This document shows, in pieces, positions 42,183 through 43,021 of a DNA stretch of 43,021 nt (position 1 is its first letter; every line of letters starts with the position of its first letter). The DNA lies in NCBI GenBank assembly GCA_016929715.1, contig JAFGIG010000140.1:1-43021 (forward strand), in the 5' to 3' direction. Under the pieces are notes generated by a model that was given only the letters and a program-made list of their open reading frames with translations, had not been told where the DNA came from and did no database searches. The position numbers and the translations under genes were made by a program. The DNA is from Caldifarciminota bacterium (lineage in GTDB: Bacteria; SDB-A).

Positions 42183-43021
42183 TATTTCCTCCCCATTATT
42201 TTTTTTACTTGTTCGAGCACTTCGGTTGAAGTCGGGACAATTCCGCCCATTCTTGTGTAAGAATAAATCTCTTTCATGCAGTTTGCCTGAAGCTTAATAT
42301 CCTCAAAAAGCTGCCCGTCGGACATCTCGACGACGAGAATATTTTTAACTTTTTTAGAGAGATCCGTCAGAGCTTTTCCTGGAAAAGGCCAGAGAGTAAT
42401 GGGTCTGAAAAGGCCGACTTTGATACCTTCATTCCTTGCTTTTTCTGTTACGTCTTTCAGAATTCTTGATGTAATTCCGTAGCCGACGAGAAGGATATCC
42501 GCGTCCTGTGTCTGAAATTCTTCGTGCATAATTTCATTTTTTTCAATGGTTTTGAATTTCTCGCCGAGCCTTTTTATGTGGTCTTCCATCTCGGACGGTT
42601 CAAGGTAAATAGAATTTATCAGGTTTTTTGAGTGTTCTGCAGTTCCCTGAGTCGCCCACGGCTTTTTCGGAAGTTCTTCTTTTGAAATGGGTTCGGGAAA
42701 ATCTACGGGTTCCATCATCTGGCCGATAAAAGCGTCGGAAAGAAGCACGACCGGAGTTCTGTATTTATCTGCAAGCTCGAGGCCTTTGATTGTCAGGTCG
42801 CACATCTCCTGCGCTGAATTCGGAGCAAGAACAATGAGTTTATATGAACCGTGTCCTCCGCCTTTAACAGACTGGTTGTAGTCCGACTGTTCGGGGGCAA
42901 TGTTGCCGAGACCGGGACCGGCTCTCATGACATTTACGATGAGGCAGGGAACTTCGGCTCCTGCCGAATATGATATTCCTTCCTGCATTAAACTAATTCC
43001 CGGACCCGAACTGGCGGTCAG
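42182..43021 (-). CDS. 2-Oxoacid:ferredoxin oxidoreductase alpha subunit (5' end off window edge)
   Basis: The frame is open to the right edge, so the N-terminus is missing; 279 residues are visible. It starts within TASSGPGISLMQEGI, the conserved pyrimidine-binding region, then VNVMRAGPGLG, YKLIVLAPNSAQEM, LSDAFIGQMM and a C-terminal GLFRPITLWPFP transketolase-type domain. The ATG at 42988 is internal. Upstream subunits (a small ferredoxin-like delta) would be expected just outside the window. The chain overlaps the fused beta-gamma gene. Confidence 0.92.
   Translation of the reverse strand: MTASSGPGISLMQEGISYSAGAEVPCLIVNVMRAGPGLGNIAPEQSDYNQSVKGGGHGSYKLIVLAPNSAQEMCDLTIKGLELADKYRTPVVLLSDAFIGQMMEPVDFPEPISKEELPKKPWATQGTAEHSKNLINSIYLEPSEMEDHIKRLGEKFKTIEKNEIMHEEFQTQDADILLVGYGITSRILKDVTEKARNEGIKVGLFRPITLWPFPGKALTDLSKKVKNILVVEMSDGQLFEDIKLQANCMKEIYSYTRMGGIVPTSTEVLEQVKKIMGRK

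Noticed and set aside
1-43021. CRISPR arrays, insertion sequences, phage or defence genes
   Set aside because: No direct-repeat arrays, transposase motifs or inverted-repeat ends were seen, and almost all space is filled by conserved chromosomal genes.

Overview
The window is a dense stretch of ordinary bacterial chromosome, AT-leaning by eye, with about 49 protein genes, two tRNAs and an SRP RNA. No stretch over 300 bases lacks a gene. I see no phage, transposon, CRISPR array or defence island. The organism is most likely a diderm (Gram-negative) anaerobe from an uncultured lineage near the FCB group or WOR-3/TA06-type candidate phyla. This is inferred from several lipoproteins with a recurring S-C-S lipobox, an MglA/MglB pair, secreted modular beta proteins, a ferredoxin-linked 2-oxoacid oxidoreductase next to phosphotransbutyrylase, and DUF3098-like and DUF1858 proteins. 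Sequence alone does not fix the species.

Layout. 1-4911 (minus): RuvX, MltG, the NAD(P)HX repair enzyme and a GT51 glycosyltransferase with a long N-terminal domain, overlapping end to end; the last runs off the left edge. 4963-9123 (plus): FolB, a degenerate deoxynucleoside-kinase-like protein, PanC, PanD, a short GlmU-like uridylyltransferase, a LytR_C lipoprotein and a second lipoprotein. 9110-14317: ExoIII, a small membrane protein, a PflX-like radical SAM protein, endonuclease III, a DUF1858 protein, an LpoA/LivK-like lipoprotein and a DUF3098-like protein. 14326-16415 (minus): dapA-lysC. 16616-20022 (plus): a one-helix membrane protein, FTCD and GltX. 20010-22337 (minus): a membrane-anchored protein, tRNA-Leu(CAG) and MtaD. 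22414-23988 (plus): a REC-sensor-histidine kinase.

23985-43021 (minus) is a 19 kb run in one direction. In transcription order it holds: 2-oxoacid:ferredoxin oxidoreductase (alpha, fused beta-gamma), phosphotransbutyrylase, a CRP-like regulator, a PKD-like lipoprotein, DUF1385, prfA, prmC, nadK, recN, a COG1839 protein, a secreted four-module protein, tRNA-Ala(CGC), SRP RNA, dnaX, ebfC, recR, mglB, mglA, a DgkA fusion, a UXS-like epimerase, rfbA-like and rfbD-like.

Most of the window is housekeeping. The parts most worth following are: the tightly coupled mglB-mglA-DgkA fusion-nucleotide sugar operon; the truncated GlmU coupled to a LytR_C lipoprotein; the kinase-like protein with altered catalytic motifs; the four-module secreted protein; the GT51 protein with an unusual N-terminal domain; the tRNA-Ala/SRP RNA/dnaX arrangement; and promoters that predict very short leaders or shared bidirectional -10 elements. 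I did not find a clearly novel multi-gene system.
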